A DNA stretch of 64,000 bases from Nephromyces sp. MM_2019 (taxonomy: Eukaryota > Apicomplexa > Aconoidasida > Nephromycida), in assembly GCA_015657535.1 (NCBI GenBank), contig JADHZB010001957.1, positions 48,763 through 112,762 of the forward strand, in the 5' to 3' direction. Both the position numbers and the translations under genes were made by a program. Positions 50,272 through 62,570 of the stretch are shown one piece after another; position 1 is the first letter of the stretch; each line of letters begins with the position of its first letter. The notes under the pieces were generated by a model. The model had not been told where the DNA came from and did not search any database. It was given only the letters and a program-made list of their open reading frames with translations.

Positions 50272-52070
50272 TCAAGGAGACTTTTCAAGAGGGAAAAAGC
50301 CGATATGATTCAATATAGATAACCACCAACAGCTTTTATAACGATTTATATTCGCTGCAATTGTACAGAGGATTTCACATACACCCAGCGGAATGCTAGG
50401 CATAGTATCTTCAAGAGGCAATAAAAATTTACCACAACATAAGCACACATTCATATAATATATAGACCCCATATACGTACAAATTGGCACATCTGCATAA
50501 AGCAAAGGGCAGAGTTCCAGAATATCAATATATCGAATATGGCATGCTCAAAAGCACTTCCAAAAAAATTTGGGTATACATCGGAGTGAACTGGTCCAAT
50601 GGACTATACATTTTTATGATTGTTTTCAATAGCAAAGAATAAAATTTACTTTCTTGCAGGATAGAGACAAAGATAAAATGAACTTCGAATAAGCTAACAA
50701 CCCACGACAAAAGACAAACACTCCTACCTTGAAGACGTAAAGCAGCACAAATTAGTTTCTCTAACGAAAATAGACACATAATAGATAACAGCACAGCCCT
50801 GTAGTTCAAAAAAGAAAAAAACAATAAACGACAAGACGAAAAATAGTATCAAATAAAATCCATAAAAACTGTTTTCTATAAAGAAATTAAAAAAATAGAT
50901 TTTTACTTACAAATATTTATTTAAATATTTTTATCATAACCACTGAATTAACTCTTCAATTTCAATATAACAAGGAGAGCATGTGCGAGTACAATCAAAA
51001 GAATTACATGACGCATAATCTGGAGCGTCATACACAAGATGATAGGCATGCTTAAAAAAGCATAATGACAAGGAAACTAATGAAAATTAAAGCAAGAAAG
51101 ATGTCTGTTACCACAGTTCACACACTCGTAATCGGCTAAAAAATGTGCAATAGCACACCTCATGCTCAAGCCTAAAAATAAAAAGCTAATGCTATATATG
51201 AAATGCAGAGGTAATAGCAAATCACAAAGTACAGAGATGAAAACCAAATATATATATATATAAATACCAGAATGTGAGGCGTGCAGCACATACCCGATTT
51301 TCAGCTTATAATTGGAGTGCTGCATATGAAAATCATAATAAAAATGCCAATGCACAAGGTACGCGCTGTGCGTGCAGCACCAACACACACGGTACACGCG
51401 GTGCATACATCAACAATGCACATGGTACACGCTGTGAAAGAATTTTTAACAAACACGTGTGAAGCCGCAAAATCAAGACAAACGTAGAAAAAGCTTGCAT
51501 TCACTAACTGGAAAGCAACTAAGTTTTTTCTGCTAAAGACAAAAAAGAAAATCCAAAATCTCGGCTCTTTTACTTATAATGAATGAGATTTCAGCATCTA
51601 AGCTTTGAATTTTTTTCAAATTTCTTCCCCTTTTAGTGGATTTATCAACAAAAAACAAAATTACGCAGCACAGTAAGCAAATAATAGCTACAAAAAGGCT
51701 TTTCTGTCCTATGCTGTGCACACATATACACCCACAAAAATAGAGGAAATCTACAAGGTTCACAAAGAACTGTAGAAGGACAGCGTGCAGACGAGAAGGC
51801 AGGAAATGATGAAGCAACGAAACTACGTCATTGAAAACGTCATTTAAATTGATGAAATATGCGAGATATCCTGTGGTCACTTAAAGAATCATCTACGAAA
51901 AAGCAAATTTCAAAAACAGCATAGCAAGAGCTCCAAAAAAAAGAATCTTCCAATGAACCAAAGACACAGTCCACACATTTTCCTCGTTCAAGATAACACA
52001 TCCATGCCAAGATAAACATAGCCCAAAGTGTCAAGACGACGTTGAAAAAAACGACCTTATCACCGACCCT
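50272..52070 (-). CDS. Possible multi-exon membrane protein, unresolved
   Basis: Several minus-strand segments encode membrane-like helices. Near 51970-52060 is GDKVVFFNVVLTLWAMFILA; a second frame there gives VHWKILFFGALAMLFLKFAF, ending at TTTC|GTAGAT. At 51533-51880 is SLFVAIICLLCCVILFFVDK followed by a basic, coiled stretch (SLDAEISFIISKRAEILDF). At about 50730-50820 a hydrophobic piece ends CTTCAAG|GTAGGA. The strand is T-rich, so hydrophobic frames can arise by chance, and no full phase chain was established. Family unknown. Confidence 0.25.
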
Positions 52071-52165
52071 AAAGTCTCAAACCTAGTACCTAAAAACTAA
52101 AACCTGAAACATAAAACAAAAAATCCAACGCCTAAAACCTAGCACCTAAACCCTAAACCCCTGCT
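52065..52165. repeat. Interstitial degenerate telomere-like tract (CCCTAAA)
   Basis: Positions 52065-52165 contain ACCCTAAA, ACCTAAAA, ACCTAGCACCTAAACCCTAAACCCC and related units. This matches a decayed CCCTAAA/TTTAGGG array, the telomere repeat type of apicomplexans, dinoflagellates and plants. Unique sequence flanks it on both sides. Confidence 0.6.
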
Positions 52166-53287
52166 CTCCCATCTAGTGATACGCTTTCTCCTTGAACCGT
52201 ATTGATGAAACGAAAAAAGACAAGTCAAATTCAAATAAATATACCATATTGCATCGAAAAAACTCATAGTCTGACAACTGGGTGATGCATGAAGGACTAG
52301 AGTAATAGAGCCTGTAGAGGTATACTGAATATATAGATATACAGGGGAGTCTACTTGCTCACATACACGCAAAGCTGTCAACTTAGTTTTGATACGCTTT
52401 ACATAATTTCACTCAATCTTAAAACACTCAAGCACTCAAGAGCATAAGAATTTCAGGATGAGACTTCTCCATGAAACATTTAAACTTAATAACTCGCAAA
52501 AAAACGCAGAGAAGAAGTTCTCTGATTTCCTTATTTCTACACAATGCAAGTTCAAAAGACAGCATGTCCATAGGCAAAGTGGAAAAGTGCGTAGTGGGTA
52601 TAGAAGAAACAGCGTGATTATATGTCCATATATAGGGGGGAAAGTGTATAATATATACATCCAAAAAAAAAATATATTTAGGTAGGAAAGTATGCAGTAG
52701 ACATATCCATATATTCGAGAAACAGTGTAATATCCATATAGATACATTAATACATATCTATATGTACAGGGAAAACACAGTGCAATATCCACATACATAT
52801 CTCTACACATGTGGAGAAAACATTTTAACATCCGTAACTATACATACACCCCATATAAACATACGCTTCACTCCCATAAAGGTATATATATCTCTTTTTA
52901 TAAACAAAATCTACCTCTTTCTGGATATGAATACCTCACAAAATTATAACGCAACATTTACACTGCAAAAAAAAGCACCCAACAAAGCACTCGATGAAGA
53001 ACAGCAAGTTATCCTTCCAAACCTAAAAACGACATATATATACTTTAAATATCTCACTCTTCAACTTGTGAAATCGCCTTATCTTCGATAAGGAATAAGA
53101 CTCAAAAAATCTCCTCCATGGGTGAAGATTTTGCCTTCTATGCTACTCTTAATCCACTCTTTAAAAAGCTACCTTGAAAAGATTGCAACATTTATCATTC
53201 TGCTTTAAAATTCTGCATGCTATCAGAATTTCTGTAGCAAATTCTTCAAAACCCTCCGACAATTCCTGTGGCTGCCAAATTCCTTCC
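52166..53287. other. No assignable gene
   Basis: AT-rich sequence with ATATCCATATA-like repetitive patches at about 52680-52880. It lies 3' of the acylphosphatase gene. Frames here are short or repeat-derived. Confidence 0.3.
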
Positions 53288-53593
53288 TTACTTCAGAATC
53301 TTGAAGAATTTATGTGTCACAGCGGGAATTACAGCCTCATTTTTGAAAATGCACTTATCTATCCTACTTTTAGGGCTTCCTATCTTCTGAAGCCACAGCT
53401 TCATTTGCTCTCCATTAAATTTTTTTGACATACTTCCTTGGACGAGTCCAAACACACGGGTAGTGTTTACCTGGCAATTCCTCACCCAACCAACAAGCCC
53501 TAGCTCGCTACCCTTCAGTTGAGTATACTTACGGAAAGAGACTCCTTGGACCTTTCCAAATACTTCAAACTCGTAAACCCACGCAGTACACAT
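53288..53593 (-). CDS. Acylphosphatase
   Basis: A complete single-exon ORF of 101 residues. It starts at ATG 53593 (an in-frame TTG just upstream is not needed) and ends at 53288. It hydrolyses carboxyl-phosphate bonds such as those of acetyl phosphate or 1,3-bisphosphoglycerate in the cytosol. The signature GKVQGVSFRKYT (13-24) supplies the phosphate-binding loop and catalytic Arg21. GLVGWVRN (32-39) supplies catalytic Asn39. Downstream, VFGLVQGS, WLQKIGSPKSRID and a final FFKILK fit the family along its whole length. A donor-like CAG|GTAAAC after Asn39 is not used, because the family alignment runs straight through it. Length is normal. Confidence 0.92.
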   Translation of the reverse strand: MCTAWVYEFEVFGKVQGVSFRKYTQLKGSELGLVGWVRNCQVNTTRVFGLVQGSMSKKFNGEQMKLWLQKIGSPKSRIDKCIFKNEAVIPAVTHKFFKILK

Positions 53594-56490
53594 CTTCAAA
53601 ACTTTCTGATATAAAAGAATCAGAGCAAGTGTGGGGATTTGTGAGTAGCAAATAGAACGAGTTTCAGCGTGCTGGGCTTCATTATAGCAAATATGATGTA
53701 TTGCAATTTACCAGTAGCAAACAGAATGAGTTACAGCGTGTTTGAATTCATTACCAGCATATAGAGCAAGTGTAAAATTTCAAAAGCAGCAAACAGAAAA
53801 GGTTTCGAACTTTAGTACTGGAAAATAGAGGAAATCTTTGGTTTACATATATCAACACAGCAAACGAAACGAGCAGTCGTTGAAGACAACATCAAAAAGG
53901 ATCGTTTTTCATTGGTTGGCATGAAGACTAGCCTATTACAAAAGACTCAGGTAACGTACGACAAAAATAGTGGAGATGCCGTGAATAAACGGCGTATTTT
54001 CATCGGGGTGATCAGTAGACATGCTTAGCAAAAGTGGATAATATACCATCTTAAAGATTTGCAAGCGGAGTAAGAATTTGGCTATATCTTGCGCTCGAAA
54101 ATTAGTTGACTCTTCTTTTCAATCTAGGAGAACATTAAAAAAGTTGGCGTGTGCGCATACATATCAACTCAGCAGGTATCGCGCAAAAAAGACGCTTTAA
54201 GAGGCAAAAAACGCACAAGAGTAAAAGTACACATAAAATCACACCACGAAATAAAAAAATACTCGAAATCTTCCTCAAGAAACTATCAGTGTTTAAGCCA
54301 TCCTAGTTATACACCTGGAAGTGGCATGAATTCGTTCCATCTTCATTACGACAGAAAATTCAGTCTCTTTAAAATAGTAGCGTAACTTTACAAGCGGAGA
54401 CATTACTAAAGAGGATCAAAAGGTGGAGTGTTTATCGGTGATTATCATGCATACACGTTAAGAAACGATAGCACTCTAAGAGGAAAGGTATGTCGGCATC
54501 TATTACATACATACTCACAGAATCTATTGCCCTTCAAGGTTAAACACACACTGTGTGTCAGGGTATCAGCATGCCGATTTTCAAGATTTGAGGCCATACT
54601 TGTAAAAATTTAAATACATGAATACGCACTTACAGAAAGGCATTTTATCATTGCAAAGCCTTCAGACATGAGCGATACATGTCCATTTAAAAAAAGGGAA
54701 AAATATGATAAATATTCGCAGATAGCTGCCTAAAGCTCCAATCAAGCTTATACTATATCGTTATTTCTCGCTATATTTTCCTCCTCTAAACTGCATGGAA
54801 GCATCTAACGAACGACTTGAAGGGGGTAGCAGCAAGCATAACAGTATCTTAATATGGAAGCAGAAATAGGAAAATTCAACCGAAAAAAAGGATTTAATTT
54901 GGGTACATAATGGAGAATTGAGTATAAAATGCTCAGAAGCGCCTTTTACTATGCCATTGAAGCAAACTCATCCGAGGGTTACCCTTTAATGCATTGGAAA
55001 GCGAACTGCATATAATATTTCAAGATAAGTGTGAAGGGAAGAGGTAGGAAACTTCAAACCAGCGAGCACGCTCCTAAATACTAGACAAAAAAAGGGGTAA
55101 GAAATAGTTCCACTTGAGCAGCTACGAGAGCAAACAAAATAATTTTATCAATACGTATAACGAAGGTAATTGACTCTTCAAAATTTCACGACACACGATC
55201 ACTCAGTGGCTAGATAGTTTCAAATAAATATATATATATATAAATGTGTGTGCATACGTGTATGTGTATGCAGGGTATGTGTACGCCTACAGAGCTATAT
55301 ATTTATATATGCACGCCTTTATACCTATACGTTCATATTTATACGTCTATACCTATATATTGGTATCTATACACCTATATATTTACATGTATACAATATA
55401 TATACACATTTACATATGGTGCACATCTATGGAACAATGATAACCTATACACATATATATGATGCAATTACGCACATACGATAATCTATAGACAATACAC
55501 TTCTCCATTAATACGCACAGAACGAGACCTTGACATATGCAAGAACGCATAAAGTTAAAAAACACACATGCAAAAATGTGCTTAGGTATACACCAAAGCC
55601 GCGCAGATGAGGACACGGAGAAAAGTTCCAACGATAATCAGTTGATTCTCAAAGCGCTGTATCGAAACTCATTAAAGGCAGCTATCACGTCCCCAAGGTC
55701 TTTTGCAAATAAGCCAGCTTGCTAAATGTGAATACCAACGTGCTAGCATATCAGAGAACTTATGAACACTTGGGATCCCAAGAGGAAAAAATCAAAAAGT
55801 CAAGAAAAGCGACGCAACAAGCGTCAAGAGAAACAAAAAATAAAAAGTGGCAAAGTCTAGCAATGTGGTAAATAGCCCCCAAGTCAGCATCTACATATTA
55901 AAACCACCATAGTTTAGCTGCCACCACGTAAGACTAACATTTTTAGCTCCTGCTCCAGCAAATTTTGATGTGCCACCTGCAAAATTTGGAACCAAACTAA
56001 GCAGACGCTTGGAAATAGTGATCAACGCCTTCAGCAGCATCTTATCAAACTATAAATTAATAACAACTAAAGATGCGGGCAATATTTTTTTTCGCCGGAA
56101 CACTTAAAATTTACCGGAAGAAAAAAAGCATTTTTAATGCAACGCACTCTAAACTTTATATTTGACGTTTTAAATCGAAATCATACTGAAGAAGCTATTG
56201 ATCGACTGAATTCTAAGATATAATGGCATCGCTTTGGAACGGGGAAAGCACGCTTCCTTGATGGAAAAATAAATAAACTTAGGTTAGATTTGTATAGGAG
56301 CACAAGTTTAGCCGATGACGACCAGTTGAATATTTTGCCTCCGGGAAAAGTGTTAACATACACACTACCACTACATCAGGGTGTACATCCAGCAGGGACG
56401 TAAGTAGCATGGCCTTGGCCACACGAGAGTTAGGCTATCACTTAAAAAGATTACGGGGATCGCTAACGGGCAAGTGGTTTTAGATTAGCC
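53594..56490. other. Unassigned; degenerate repeats near the acylphosphatase 5' side
   Basis: At about 53630-53880, units containing AGCAAA(T/C)AGAA(T/C)GAGTTTCAGCGTG recur in diverged form upstream of the acylphosphatase. From 55220 to 55480 the sequence is TATATA/TACATA-rich. No supported exon was found; frames at 54149-54613 lack splice support. Confidence 0.3.
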
Positions 56491-56900
56491 TGCAAGCGTT
56501 TTTTCTCAGGAGCGCTCCCAAACGTAGCGGCTCCGCCCCGTTGTGTTACCAAAATAGTCTTGCGCTCGCGCTGTTGAGGTATGAAAACCTGTTTTCAGCA
56601 CTATCGAACAGGCGCTGAGGGCAGCAGCCCTATTTTGTGGGCGAAGCATGGGTAGACGCGTGGCAGCACATTTTTTTTGCGCGGTTCGTGCTTAATATAG
56701 GTTTCGGTCTGTTGTCACGCAAAAGCTAAAGGCAAGTCAATTTTTGCGACCTTGAACAGGAAGGAACCAGCAGAAGGTGTCACCCGGCACTGACAGCTTT
56801 CATTGGCTCTCCATTGAGGGAGTTTAGCTACTGCCGCAAAGCTGAGCCTAACGCCGCCGCCACGTTGAGTACACGGCCGACCTTTTTTCTCAGCGTCAGA
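56490..56900. other. Locally GC-richer stretch of unknown nature
   Basis: Sequence such as GCGGCTCCGCCCCG, GCGCTCGCGCTG and CGCCGCCGCCACG stands out against AT-rich surroundings. A minus-strand frame (56715-56996, no ATG at its start) covers part of it. It could be a structured RNA, a coding exon or foreign DNA; no known RNA gene was recognised. Confidence 0.35.
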
Positions 56901-57102
56901 GAACTGAGATAAATAGATACCTACTCGTACTAAATACCTCTCATCACTCTCCCTCCTGGAGAGGTTCTTTTTTAAGAAAGCTAGAGCTAAATTCACAAAA
57001 AAAAGCGTGGTCCCCGGCTGTTGGTACTATTTTCTGACAGCCGTCTTTTGCGAGCATTAATTCTTTGGAAACAAACCCTATCTCCTGCTATTATGGAATA
57101 TT

Positions 57103-57294
57103 TCAATTGTCTATTGGGAATGTGATACCAATGGAATCTTGTGACAGGTGGAATGTCACTTTACGAGTTCTCGGGGAAGCTATAAAGTAAAAGCCTTGGG
57201 ATAGGCGCACGGAAGATAATACGACTAAGACATTTATGAAATCCTGAAGCAATTTGATCAATTTCGTAGCCTTGATCGAAAAGCCCTCTTTCAT
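57103..57294 (-). CDS. Short ORF or terminal exon, 63 residues, unidentified
   Basis: It starts at ATG and ends with TGA. It contains KATKLIKLLQDFINVLVVLS and GFYFIASPRTRKVTFHLS. The frame stays open upstream to an acceptor-like GAGAGCAG near 57325, so it may be part of a longer exon. Confidence 0.28.
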   Translation of the reverse strand: MKEGFSIKATKLIKLLQDFINVLVVLSSVRLSQGFYFIASPRTRKVTFHLSQDSIGITFPIDN

Positions 57295-57412
57295 GTAGGA
57301 GTGGAATTGAACATTCCGACTCCGCTGCTCTCAGTGGCTATGGAAAACCATAAGCCATCTGTACTACCATTTTTGGATTATTAACAAGATGGACAAACGG
57401 CGATGATTTAGA

Positions 57413-57742
57413 TTGCGCGATCCTCTTTCATATCTAAATTCCCATCTGATTGAGCAGGAAAAGTGTTTACGCATCCGCAAACATTTGGAAGAAGGGGGGA
57501 TTCTTTTTGTGCGTGGATTATTGTTTACTCCAGCTGACCTCCATTTTTATTATTTATTGGTTCTAATATATGTTTTCATACTGCCCTGCTTTTGCACTCT
57601 CGTTTTAAAGTTACTAAAGATGCAGGGCTTATCTCTGAAGCATATTAGTGTAGGTGACACTGCGCATATCTCTATAATTCAAGCACGCCAACACAGTATG
57701 TGTGGTTTATTCTTGGCAATAGTGTATCAAAGCGTAGTGTGA
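57413..57742 (+). CDS. Possible exon, partly hydrophobic, unidentified
   Basis: It opens after an acceptor-like CGATGATTTAG in phase 2 and stays open 109 codons. The first part reads SHLIEQEKCLRIRKHLEEGG and GILFVRGLLFTPADLHFYY, then becomes a membrane-like run. A 64-base intron-like block (GTTCTA to CTAAAG) spans the hydrophobic part, so the true exon may end earlier. No family recognised. Confidence 0.3.
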   Translation: MRDPLSYLNSHLIEQEKCLRIRKHLEEGGILFVRGLLFTPADLHFYYLLVLIYVFILPCFCTLVLKLLKMQGLSLKHISVGDTAHISIIQARQHSMCGLFLAIVYQSVV

Positions 57743-58627
57743 GGAGATTCGGGTTGGTAGATATAGCTAGTCTTATCGCAGAGCATTACTAAGTTTTTGA
57801 ATCGCGGTTGTGCGTGACCCAAAACTGTAGTCTTGCTCGTTTGCTGCTGTACCAAGTGTAGCAGCATGCGCACAACCGAGTGTACACCCTGAGAAGTGGC
57901 CGGTGTGAGTGTCGGCGTTACTTAGTATTTGGGTACGGCTAGTTCGAAATAGAATGCATGCAGGAGCTAAAACACAGCGAAAATTTTTGCAATAGCATGT
58001 AATTCGAAGCTCTTATACTCTACACAAGTTCAGAACTTTGCTTAGACAGAGGTTTAAGGGTAGGAATATGATATTTTGAAGCTCTCAAAAGTCTAATAAA
58101 ACACAGGTTTACTCTGTGTTCTAATACTAATCTTAAGCAACCCAAAGTGTAGTATCGACATATGGGGGGGAAAGTGCATGATGCTTGCAAGCTACGGACT
58201 TGCGGCCATGCGTGAGAAGCTTCATGCTACTAATTCCAATTGAGCCGTAATTTGCAAGCATTTGTTCAACTTCACAGCCACTACCTTGTAAGGTTTTCAC
58301 AGGGAGTAAGCCGCTCATTTTAAGAGCGTATACATCATTCCAATAGGCATAATCAGCAATACTACACGACACACTGGCGAGTAGGTGAAAACGAACTACC
58401 CTCTCTTGTGCTTAGTCTTGATGATTTCTTGGTGAGAATCAACTATTATAGTGCTGCCACAAGATGAGCATGGCTTGCAGGTACAGGTAGCAGTCCCATC
58501 ATCACCCGCAAGGTAAGAAAACTGCTTACTGGGAATGGTAATTCTGATCTCTATAATATCTACGAACTTTTAATATCTACCCGAGTCACAGACCTAGAAC
58601 CTTCACCAGATACAAGAACCTGGTGAC

Positions 58628-59202
58628 TTAAAACAAACAAGAAGCTATCAACTCTGCGAGATGGCGATGGAATGAGGTACTGCTCTTTACAAGAGTCGCT
58701 CCTTCCTATAAAGTATATTCTTCTACATAGGAAGGAATGAGGGTCGCACACTTTTTCGCAATTACACCAGCATATTGGATTTATTTGATATTACTTTAAT
58801 GAGAAAACTTCCATGCCTCAGCGTACTGAAAAAGGCATTAAGCTGCGTTGCATTACGAGATCTTATATCCGTAGCTCAAGGAAATCAGTCCCAGTCACCA
58901 TCGCACGACGCACGAAAGTCAAAACATTGTCTCGACGAAATATTATACTGACTTCAAGTAAGAAGCTATAATTATGATATGCCCGCAGTCATCACGCAAG
59001 TTTACCAAAAATATCTTTAATGGCTTGTACTCGTAATAATTGTTGGAAGGCCAACGCACATTAACACTAACACAGCAAGTCTCGTCGCCTAGGAGAAAGC
59101 GAGAAATTTACTGCACTTACGTTGAGGGCCGAAATTCCATCGAACCTGCCTGCTTGAAGGTACCTTGAAATTAAGCCGTAGTCTTATTTCCATGTATACC
59201 AT
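58628..59202 (-). CDS. Small four-exon gene, 108 residues, unknown
   Basis: Exons 59121-59202, 58953-59088, 58795-58825 and 58628-58705 join with all three phases matching. Donors are GTAAGT, GTCAGT and GTAATA; acceptors are TTTCTCCTAG, CTTTTTCAG and ACTTTATAG. The first intron is only 32 bases. The protein starts MVYMEIRLRLNFKVPSSRQV, has a cysteine-bearing middle (DETCCVSVNVRWPSNNYYEY, then LRDDCGHIIIIASYL), and ends HLAELIASCLF. An overlapping plus-strand ATG frame (59201-59299) encodes a signal-peptide-like MKFFGVSAAFLLATKASLVH, so strand choice is uncertain. A Cys-rich alternative reading near 58740 (PICWCNCEKVCDPHSFLC) was not used. Confidence 0.35.
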
Positions 59203-59299
59203 GAAATTCTTCGGTGTGAGCGCTGCTTTTCTACTTGCAACAAAAGCAAGCCTGGTACACGCGCATATGCGGGAAATTAACAAGCAGGAATATTGAATT

Positions 59300-60875
59300 T
59301 CTATGGTAATCAATATAATTAATACTTAATTCTCATAAAAATACAATCAGCATAAATAATCCTAAGTTGCAGACACCTCCCGTTATCCGTGCATGAGAAA
59401 GTCACACAATCTTTGAGAACGATATCACAAGCGCGTTACTTTCGGTAGAAGAAAACCAATGGACTGGCGAAACACTTTATTTAGTCTCCGAATAAGGTTT
59501 TTGTAAGTTTTACCCTAGCTAAGGCAAAAAAATCATAGATAAATAAACTTATACGAAGCCAAACGTCAGACGCGACGCTCAATGAACCACCCTTAAAGCT
59601 TGAACTTTTCCCCTTTTTTCGTGTGGAATTCCTTGAAAAAAGAAGAAAATAACGTCTGCTGGCTCAAAGATGTGAACTTGAGGTATTTTAAACGTTTCTG
59701 CAAGCTGTCAAGTCTAAGATCGAAGCATGCAGTGCTTACACTTGAAACCACCCCTTCCCCTGCTGGCACATTCTCAGTCCAAACGGTGGTACTAACGTGT
59801 GTCTGACACCCTGCTTTGCAGACCCAGGTATGACGGGAAATTTTCCGTCTTTCTTGCCATTTTAGGGTTTAGCATAAAATTAAAAACTCAGCTAACAAGC
59901 AATACACAAATTCAACGCTGATGAATAGGTAGAAGCATTCTAAGTAACATATATGATGGCTTTCAAAGACTAAAAACTAGGTTACAGGAGTCATCCAAAG
60001 CGGCACGTACATACACCGGCTGGGGTGCACCCCTTATACATACATCGCTTTGCCCTCTTCACTGACACATTTATTGAGTTTTAGTAAGAACGTAGACATC
60101 GAAATTAATGGGAGAAAAGGGGATCGCGCATTAGCTGCAAGTCTAGGCTTATGCTACATCAATACTGGGTTATTATCTCATAAAAGCAGCGGATCTGCAA
60201 ATTTTTTATGGCTCCCCCTACGTAAAATTGAAAGTCTTAGATTACTTCGCAAGTATCTTATCAAACATCCTTGAAGACTCTAGCAAAACCTTCGACAAAT
60301 CATCCTCCTGAAGGAAAAAATTGCAGTGCTTCAGCCGTGTTTCATGAAGGCAGTAAGAAAATGCATACGCAAACACGCCAGCTGCAGTTTCGCTGCCTTG
60401 AGGATAAAAATGGGTTTCTTTATTTGATGCTCTGTTGGTACTTGGCCATGAGTGGTTGCTGTGCCGCGGATGAATAAAAGTGTGCTTACCAGTGATTTAA
60501 CAAGAAGGTAGAGCAAATGAGTGGGGGCATACACACATCTGGAAAATATATACTGCGAAGAGAGGAAAGCAGCAGATTAGACGAGGTAGCACCTCCTAAT
60601 CAGAAAAGAAAGAAAAAACAAATACTACACACCTACAAAGTAGTACCTTACAATCAGCCAAGATAAAAAAATGATGCTACACACCTACAAAGTAGCAACT
60701 TTTCGTCAGGGAATGCCTCTGCTTCGGCAACGAGATTTCATCATTCGGGTGAGGCTTTCTCAAAGAAAACAATAGCTTTAATCATTCGAAAAAGTGCATG
60801 TGAAGCCAATGCAAACAGAAGATTCAAATTTATTCGAAAAAAGCACGCTCAAGACAATTTAGCCTTCCAGCTTAC
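59300..60875. other. Unassigned with weak plus-strand coding-like pieces
   Basis: Plus-strand frames at 60070-60270 (DIEINGRKGDRALAASLGLC) and 60271-60354, ending at a donor-like GAAGGCA|GTAAGA, look somewhat protein-like but cannot be phased together. A short repeat with ACACACCTACAAAGTAG occurs at about 60620-60695. Confidence 0.25.
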
Positions 60876-61105
60876 CCGGAGATGCAGAATAACTTCCACG
60901 TCTCCGCCTGTATCGTCAACAGAAGAGCTTACTTCCCACTTTAAGTTTGCCCGTGATTTTCCTGCTTTAGACGGAGTCGCTTTGTTGCCTTGTGAAGAGG
61001 TTTGACTGAGTTTTTGTAGTGTATAGGAACCATTTCCTTCTTCAGCTTCGCGATCCACACACGGGAAGTTAAGAGATTTTCCAGATCCTGGAATCTCTAC
61101 CTCTC
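60876..61105 (-). CDS. Internal exon of an unidentified gene
   Basis: It is bounded by acceptor CCTCTCTTTAG (phase 1) and donor CTCCGG|GTAAGC (phase 0), with 76 open codons. The peptide includes VEIPGSGKSLNFPCVDREAE, SSQGNKATPSKAGKSRANLK and ends TGGDVEVILHLR, a hydrophilic then beta-strand-like sequence. Other exons should lie upstream (61.1-62.4 kb). A candidate at about 62344-62389 (after TCCTTCAG, ending CCAGTAG|GTAAGT) reads LVNLKILSLAMN in one frame, like a leucine-rich repeat, but the phase is ambiguous. Family unknown. Confidence 0.4.
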
Positions 61106-62570
61106 CTAAAGAGAGGTTATATTAAAGAATTCGCGTTTTCAAATAAATGGTTGCTCAAATGAAGAAATAATTTGCTGTGATGAAGCAATTACTTGCAGCT
61201 GGGCTTTCTAGGAAAAGGGGGGGGTATTATCTATCTATTTAGTGTATTTGGGGAGAATATACTATTGAAGAACTGGTACTCGATGAATATAATGCCGTAA
61301 AAAGCAGGCTTTTACTGATATAGGGTGTGTGATGGAAACTTTACAGCTTAGTATGTCAGCTTTTTATGTGTATGAAGCCACTTTTATGAGGCGTGAAAGC
61401 GGAAGTGAAGCAATGCTTAAAGCATCTCATATATAACGTGAAGAAGTCGACTAAAGGAGGTATGTGTGTGTGCAATAGATATAGCCAAGTCGAAGTCAAT
61501 AGCAGCCTTTCTTCCCTCTGGTTTTCTCAGAGAAAGATCCATAGGAATAAGTATGTACAAGCAACAATTGAGGATACTCATTAGCTCGAGATGTGCCTAC
61601 TCAATACATTAGCAGCAAAGTGCATATAAAAAGTAAATCTTGCAGGTATATGCGCACAATTTTACAGAGAAACTAAGGCGCTTCAGATCGAGCTTATCTT
61701 GCTCTTGTGGATGTTTTGCTGTTTCTTACTCTTCTGCTTTTTTGTTAGCTTCTAATTGCTCTTTACCTTTCGCTTTTCCTTAATCTTTTAATTTTTCCTA
61801 ATTTTCTGCTTGTTCACCTCCTGCTCCTCACACTCCTGCTTTTCATCCAAAAAAACCCTAAAGTACATCAAATTTCCACTTCATTTTCACACATTAAAGC
61901 ACTTATCTCTAAGCTGAGCTGGCAGCTAACCTTCTCTAAGCACTCTCAGAGGTATGATCACACAAACAATTATAGTAAAATGATTCTTCATTTCACCTTT
62001 ATAGCATCCACACTACTCTCTCAGACTTTATACAAGCAGCTTTTCAAAAGTTGGGAGGCAGAGGCGTTTCCCTTCTCTGATGCTCTCTTCATAAAACCTT
62101 CTTACTCTAAGAAATCCTCTAATGTCTCCAGTATATCTGCTGCTTCTTCAACTACTTCAAGTCATTTGCTGTACGAGGATTCTCTGTTTCGTAACTTTCC
62201 GCTCAATTTCCTGTTCTCATTCCTTTTATTGCAACTTAAACTGTATAAAATCCATGCAATGTTTCTTCACAAAAAGTTTTCCTTCCTTCAATCTAATCTA
62301 TTGCTTTGACATCCCAAAATTTCCTGTGATTCTTTCGACTTACCTACTGGAATATTCATCGCCAAAGAAAGTATTTTCAGGTTTACCAACTGAAGGACAC
62401 ACAAGAAACAAAGAAACCGCGAAAAAGTAAAAAAAATCAAAAATTTAACAGAATTGCACAGAAAATGGAGAAACTTCGCGGAAAAAAGACAAAAAAAAGT
62501 AGAATCAAGTAAAAAATGCTACCAAAAAAGAAAAATACATGAATATGACACAAAATCTATACAGAAGTAC
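61106..62570. other. Unresolved, possible small exons
   Basis: It contains two small minus-strand exon candidates: the 46-base segment at about 62344-62389, and one near 62105-62155 ending TTCTTAGA|GTAAGA (VVEEAADILETLEDFL). Both have splice-like borders but cannot be phased into one product. The remainder is CT-rich on the plus strand around 61690-61850. Confidence 0.25.

Noticed and set aside
53450..53475. Donor-like CAG|GTAAAC inside acylphosphatase
   Set aside because: The protein matches the acylphosphatase family straight through this point without a gap.
60876..61105. PGSGKS as a Walker A ATP-binding loop
   Set aside because: The spacing GxxxxGK is not met, and no other nucleotide-binding motif is visible.
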